NCBI GenBank assembly: GCA_043228905.1
Contig: JBHGNT010000008.1
Location: 12,524,001 to 12,588,000 of the forward strand
Direction: 5' to 3'
DNA length: 64,000 bases
Origin: Azolla caroliniana
Lineage: Eukaryota > Polypodiophyta
Below the pieces are notes generated by a model. The model was not told the origin of the DNA and ran no database searches. It worked only from the letters and a program-made list of their open reading frames with translations. The position numbers and the translations under genes are program-made. Shown one piece after another: positions 59,651 to 64,000 of this stretch. Each line of letters opens with the position of its first letter. Position 1 is the stretch's first letter.

Positions 59651-61825
59651 ATGGCAAGTACGAGTACAATGGATCCGGTAAGGTTGTTTATTGAAAAATT
59701 GAATCAAGATCAATTATTTCATGCCTTACGAGAAGTTCGAGAGAAGATTGGTGTGTTTGATGGTACAAATATTTCAAAGTATGTCAATATATATTATGAT
59801 GAAATGGAAATGTTTGGTGTGAATGATGTCAATATGATAACAAACTTTTATAAACTAGCGGAAATGGAATTAAGAGATAGAATTCGTGAAATACAAGCAT
59901 TACATAATTTGGATTGGAATGCATTCAAAGAAGCGCTTGTGTCTGAATATTCTCGTGAAGATTTCTCTCGAGTTACTATGCGTTCATTTCATGAATGGAT
60001 CTTAAAAGAAGATAAAGGGTTATTTATGGCTGACACAAAAAAAGAGTTTGATAGGATGTATGGACACTTAAAGCCAGAAGAAAGAAATTCTTTGTCTTGG
60101 TAAAAGGTTGCTTTGTTTTTGCAGGCAGTTGACAAGAGATATAGAAAGGAATTGGAATTTATGCTTGAAGTGCCAAATACCGAGGATGGTATAAAGGCAG
60201 ATTGGAATGAGGTAACAAATGCTTGTAATAAATTTATGAAAAGAATGCAAAGGAATGGTGTATTGCTACAAATACCACATGTGGGAATCATGAATCGGCT
60301 TGGTCAAAACATCGAAGTTCAAAGACATGGTCGAGAACCATCACATGAAATGGTCCATCAACCACGAGAAATGATCGAAACTAAGAGTGAGTCTTTGCTT
60401 GATGATTTAGTTCAAAGTATGAAAGATCTAACAATTAAAGTGGCAAAGCTTGAGAATGGTCAAACTTCGAGGTCAAGGGAACCATTTCGACCTCGATGCA
60501 TGTGGTGTGATAGCCTCGAACATCGATTACGTGATTGTGCGGAATATAAAGACATGGAAAATCGAGACTTGGTGTATTGGAAAAATGGTAACATTTATTT
60601 AACTACGACTAGAAGTCCACTTACAAAGAACTTTGGTGATGGTGGTGTTAAGGTTAAATTTGAAGAAGCTGAAGCAAAGAAGGCTTCCGCAATGTACTAC
60701 TCGGCAACGGTAGGAATGCGCCTCGATGACATGCCATCCCGATCATCATTCTGGGAGAAGGTTGTAAGTACCGTACAAAAGCAAAAGATGAAGACGGAAG
60801 ACCTTCGTGTTGCCGGAGATTCTGTAAGGAAAAACACTGGATGGGATGTTCCAGTAGATGCTATGACGGTTTATGCTCAGATGGCAGAACACCAAGAGCA
60901 TGAGGTGATAGTGGAAGAAAAAAGGAAAAGGATGGATGATGGGATTGGCTCAACAAAAAAGCATGAGACAAGAGACAGCAAAAGAAAAGAGATGGACACA
61001 AAGGTCGAAAAAGGTAAATCTGGTACTTCATTCAAATTAATGTCTGATATTGAAAAGGATACAGATTTAAAGAAAGTTTTAGAAACAAGAATACTAGACA
61101 GTCGAGTAGAATTTACACTAAGAGAAGTGTTAGGTATTGCGAAAAAGGAATTTCATGATGAAATAATTGATATTGTGCGAAGAAAGAAGCAAGTAAATGA
61201 ACAGGTTAAAGAGACAAATCCGAAGGTGGCATATGAAGTGGTGAGCAACGAGTCAAACAATATCGTTGTTGACTCTCAACATGCATCCACCTCAATGATA
61301 AATTCAACAGATGTAAGAAGCCATTACTCTCGCAAATGTTGGGCAAGAGCCACTACTGAGCATCATGTGAAGATTGGAAATGTTCCAGACCCCGTGATGG
61401 CACTTATTGATCATGGTTCTAAAAGAAATATAATGAGTGCTCATTTTTATAGGAAAGGTAGATGGCCAATTGATACTCAACATGGTTGGTGGGTAAAAGC
61501 TGCCACAATAGTCACGGAAGACTTATTTGGTGCATGCCCAAATGTAAAGGTTATTATTGGTGATATAGAGGTAGATCAACATTTCTTTGTGCAGGAAGGA
61601 TCTACCTATCCAATAATCTTGGGGCAACCATACATTACAGCGGTACGGATGGAGACCAAAGTCCTCGACAATGGTTCTGCCTATGCGAAAATCCGTAGCC
61701 AAGACGGACGACGAACTGTACAATTTATGACAGTTCGCCCAAATCATGAGAGGAACAAGCAAGAGCTTCGTGATCATTCAATACCAAAAGACTGTGATTA
61801 TTTTGATAATCAGGTTTTTTACTAG
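59651..61825 (+). CDS. Gag-protease ORF of right-edge Gypsy (one in-frame stop)
   Basis: Gag starts MASTSTMDPVRLFIEKLNQD and has capsid-like DGTNISKYVNIYYDEMEMF. An in-frame TAA (60101-60103) follows SLSW, after which the same frame continues KVALFLQAVDKRYRKELEFM. A Cys/His motif CMWCDSLEHRLRDC (about 60500) is a CX2CX4HX4C knuckle. A Lys/Glu-rich linker leads to the protease, with HVKIGNVPDPVMALIDHGSK (D-H-G where D-S/T-G is usual) and PIILGQPYITAVRMETKVLD. The TAA is one transition from CAA and could be decay or a read-through site. The ORF ends at TAG 61823-61825, just after a T6 run. Confidence 0.82.
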
Positions 61826-64000
61826 GACTGTTGCGAGTGAGGATTGCAATAGTCCCATTATTAAAAGACCCTCATATAGGGCATTACAACATATGAATAA
61901 GTCATTTCATGTTTCTGAAAGTGGTGCTATATGTGTGACTAGGATGTATGAATGCAAGAGGAACTTGAAAAAGAATGCTAATCTGTTTCAGCAGGCATTG
62001 AAGGATAATGGAGTACTTGAAATGGAAGAGCAGATTGAAAGTGTTATGGAAGAAATTTCTTTTGCAAATACTTTAGAAGAGTTAGAAATGTATTTGAAAG
62101 AAGATGATGAGAATGTTAGAAAGATACATGTAAACTCAATTGATATGTATTATGAGATTGATAGGTATAATTGTAAATATGAAGAAGTAGAAAGTTTATG
62201 TAATACAAAATACAAAACAATAGATAAAAAGGTCAAACCTGCTGCAGTACCATTACCTATTGGTAGTGAAGAGAAGATGGAGGCAGCAGCAACCGAGCCT
62301 ATGCTTCGACCAATAGAGAAGATCGGACATCACTTCACTTCGGAGACAATAAATAACTTGAGAATTAGAAGGGCTGAATTTCTTCTGCAATCAGAGATCG
62401 CGACTTTCAAAGAAATGATCTTTAGGCATGGGAAAGCGTTCGCATTCAAAGCTGAGGAGATTGGTTGTGTAAATCCAAAGGTGGTGACGCCAATGGTAAT
62501 ATTTACTATCCCTCATATTCCTTGGAATTTTAAACCTATTGCAGTACCGAGAGCTCGATTACCTCAATTGTTGGAGTTGCTGAAGGATAAAGTCAAGATG
62601 AAGATTTTAGAGCCTTCAAATGCACCATACTCCAATAGATGGTTCACAGTTCCAAAGGAAGATGGTTCTCTAAGATTCATTCAAGATCTACAACCAGTCA
62701 ACAAAGTCACAATCCGAAATACGGGAATCGGACCGATTGTTGATGAATTTGCGGAAGCGTTTGCTGGAACAACGATTTACTCTATGGGAGACCTATATTC
62801 AGGATACGACCAATTTCAACTAGCAATTGATAGTCGCAACATCACAACAATGAAAACACCAATTGGGTTGGTTCGAATGTGCACTCTACCTCAAGGTGCG
62901 ACGAATTCGGTTGCTCATATGATGAATGCAATGAACAAAGTTCTACATGAATACATCCCAAAGGTAACTATGCCATTTTTAGATGATATTCCTATTAAGG
63001 GATGCTTAGAAAGAGAGAAAGATGAGACTATGGTTGGAAATGGTTGCAGAAAGTTTGTGATGGATCACATTAATGACTGTGAAAGTATTTTAAATAAGCT
63101 TGAGCAGGTACATTTGACACTATCAGGAACAAAGTCTTGCTTTGGGCAAAACGAAGTTCTAATAGTTGGTCATATGTGTGGGTGGTATGGGAGGAAGCCT
63201 TCACCGATCAAAATTAACGCAATACAAAATATGAAGGAAGTTTGCGACTCGGTAACAGAGGTGAGAAGATTTTTGGGTGCATGTGTGTTTTATCATATTT
63301 GGTTACCACACTTTGCACATGTCTCAGATCCTCTCTACCAACTTTTAAGAAAAGGAAAGAAATTTATTTGGACTGATGAACATACACAAGTTGTTCAACA
63401 GCTGAAAGAAGCATTACTGAAAGCACCAGTTCTTCGTCAACCAGACTACAAAGGTGAAAGACCAATTATAGTGACAGTTGATACTAGCCCAATCGGGATC
63501 GGTTGGGTTATCAACCAAGAAGATGAAGACCAACATCGATATGCTATCAGATTTGGAGCAAAGATATTAAATGAAAGACAAAGAAACTATGCACAAGTTA
63601 AACGAGAATTGTGGGGTTTGCTTACTGCATTAAAAACAGATAGAGATTACTTGATCGGAGCAGATGTAGTGGTTGAAACAGATTGTTTGCCACTCATTGG
63701 AATGATAGCAAGTTGCACGACACCAGATATTGCAATGCTTCGGTGGATTGCATACATCAGAACCATGAACCCAGAATTGCGGCATATAAAGGGGAAAGAC
63801 AACCCAGTTGCAGATATGCTGTCAAGGGCAAGGTTCATAAATGAAAAGGTGGTGCAAACTGAAGATATGAACTGGGCAACTACAAGCCATCAATTTGCTC
63901 ATCAAGAATCTATTACGCCTCATGATGAGTTTAATGTAAGTATAATGTTCAAAGACACAGATTATGAAGGTCAATGGTTAGAAATAGGAAATTTTCTAAA
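61821..64000 (+). CDS. Pol ORF of right-edge Gypsy (RT, RNase H), partial
   Basis: Open in the +1 frame from the end of the gag-protease ORF to the window edge, with no stop in over 720 codons. RT motifs: WFTVPKEDGSLRFIQDLQPV, MGDLYSGYDQFQLAIDSRNI, MCTLPQGATNSVAHMMNAMN, and the catalytic PFLDDIPIKG (about 62985). The RT thumb follows with EVRRFLGACVFYHIWLPHFA. RNase H: VTVDTSPIGIGWVINQED, then VKRELWGLLTALK, ETDCLPLIGM, and KGKDNPVADMLSRARF. Integrase should follow outside the window. FLDDIPIKG and PQGATNSVAHM differ from the usual plant FIDDILVYS and FGLxNAPATFQ forms. The element may be functional apart from the TAA and the frame junction. Confidence 0.88.

Noticed and set aside
60103-60131. 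GTAAAAGG...TTTTTGCAG looks like a tiny intron removing the gag TAA
   Set aside because: Only about 30 nt, shorter than known plant introns, and removing it breaks conserved gag sequence (KVALFLQAVD).

Overview
This window is nuclear DNA from a land plant with a large, repeat-rich genome. It contains one recognisable intact host gene, one decayed host-gene fragment (a pentatricopeptide-repeat pseudogene) and many layers of nested retrotransposons and DNA transposons. Plant origin is supported by the PPR fragment, a VPS26 gene with many introns, Tat-like Gypsy and Copia elements primed by initiator-Met tRNA, and hAT-like elements. The species cannot be read from the sequence. A 12 kb intron and a VPS26 protein that differs from the angiosperm form would fit a gymnosperm, fern or lycophyte. 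No bacterial genes, CRISPR arrays, rRNA genes or functional tRNA genes were seen.

The host gene is VPS26, a retromer core subunit, on the minus strand from about 34216 (proposed ATG) to 13075 (stop). I assembled eleven exons by hand with GT/AG borders. Their lengths sum to 903 nt, giving an uninterrupted 300-residue protein, the size expected for plant VPS26. Intron 5 (14519-26476) is about 12 kb. It holds a chain of LINEs that sit in CT microsatellites, a decayed Copia, two hAT-like elements with 8-bp target duplications, and tandem repeats. A LINE tail abuts the intron 5 acceptor and puts a GA run where a polypyrimidine tract is usual.

Layout. 200-1815: plus-strand Gypsy integrase scraps. 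2003-11700: a decayed Tat-like Gypsy on the minus strand, with an extra coiled-coil ORF downstream of integrase and a solo LTR (6044-6771) inside integrase. 13075-34216: VPS26 and its intron contents. 34477-39530: a Copia ('family B') with a perfect TATGT duplication, inserted about 260 bp upstream of the VPS26 start and itself carrying nested LTR debris. 41590-44205: a decayed L1-type LINE, followed by a degenerate satellite-like array. 45300-45656: the PPR pseudogene. 45657-47401: a pair of long direct repeats resembling a small LTR element. 47402-58462: a nest of Copia B, decayed Copia A, a Gypsy fragment, intact Copia A (52081-57569, one 1357-codon ORF), more Gypsy fragment, and a Copia B remnant. 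58463-64000: a Gypsy-type element with an unusual FLDD-I-PIKG reverse transcriptase. It runs off the right edge, and its LTR carries antisense tRNA-like (A box/B box) modules.

The most notable signals are the tRNA-like modules inside the LTRs of the right-edge Gypsy family, shared with the solo LTR 52 kb away; the VPS26 gene that keeps its frame across about 21 kb of transposon-filled introns; the recently inserted, apparently intact Copia A; and the extra ORFs 3' of pol in both the Gypsy element and Copia B.
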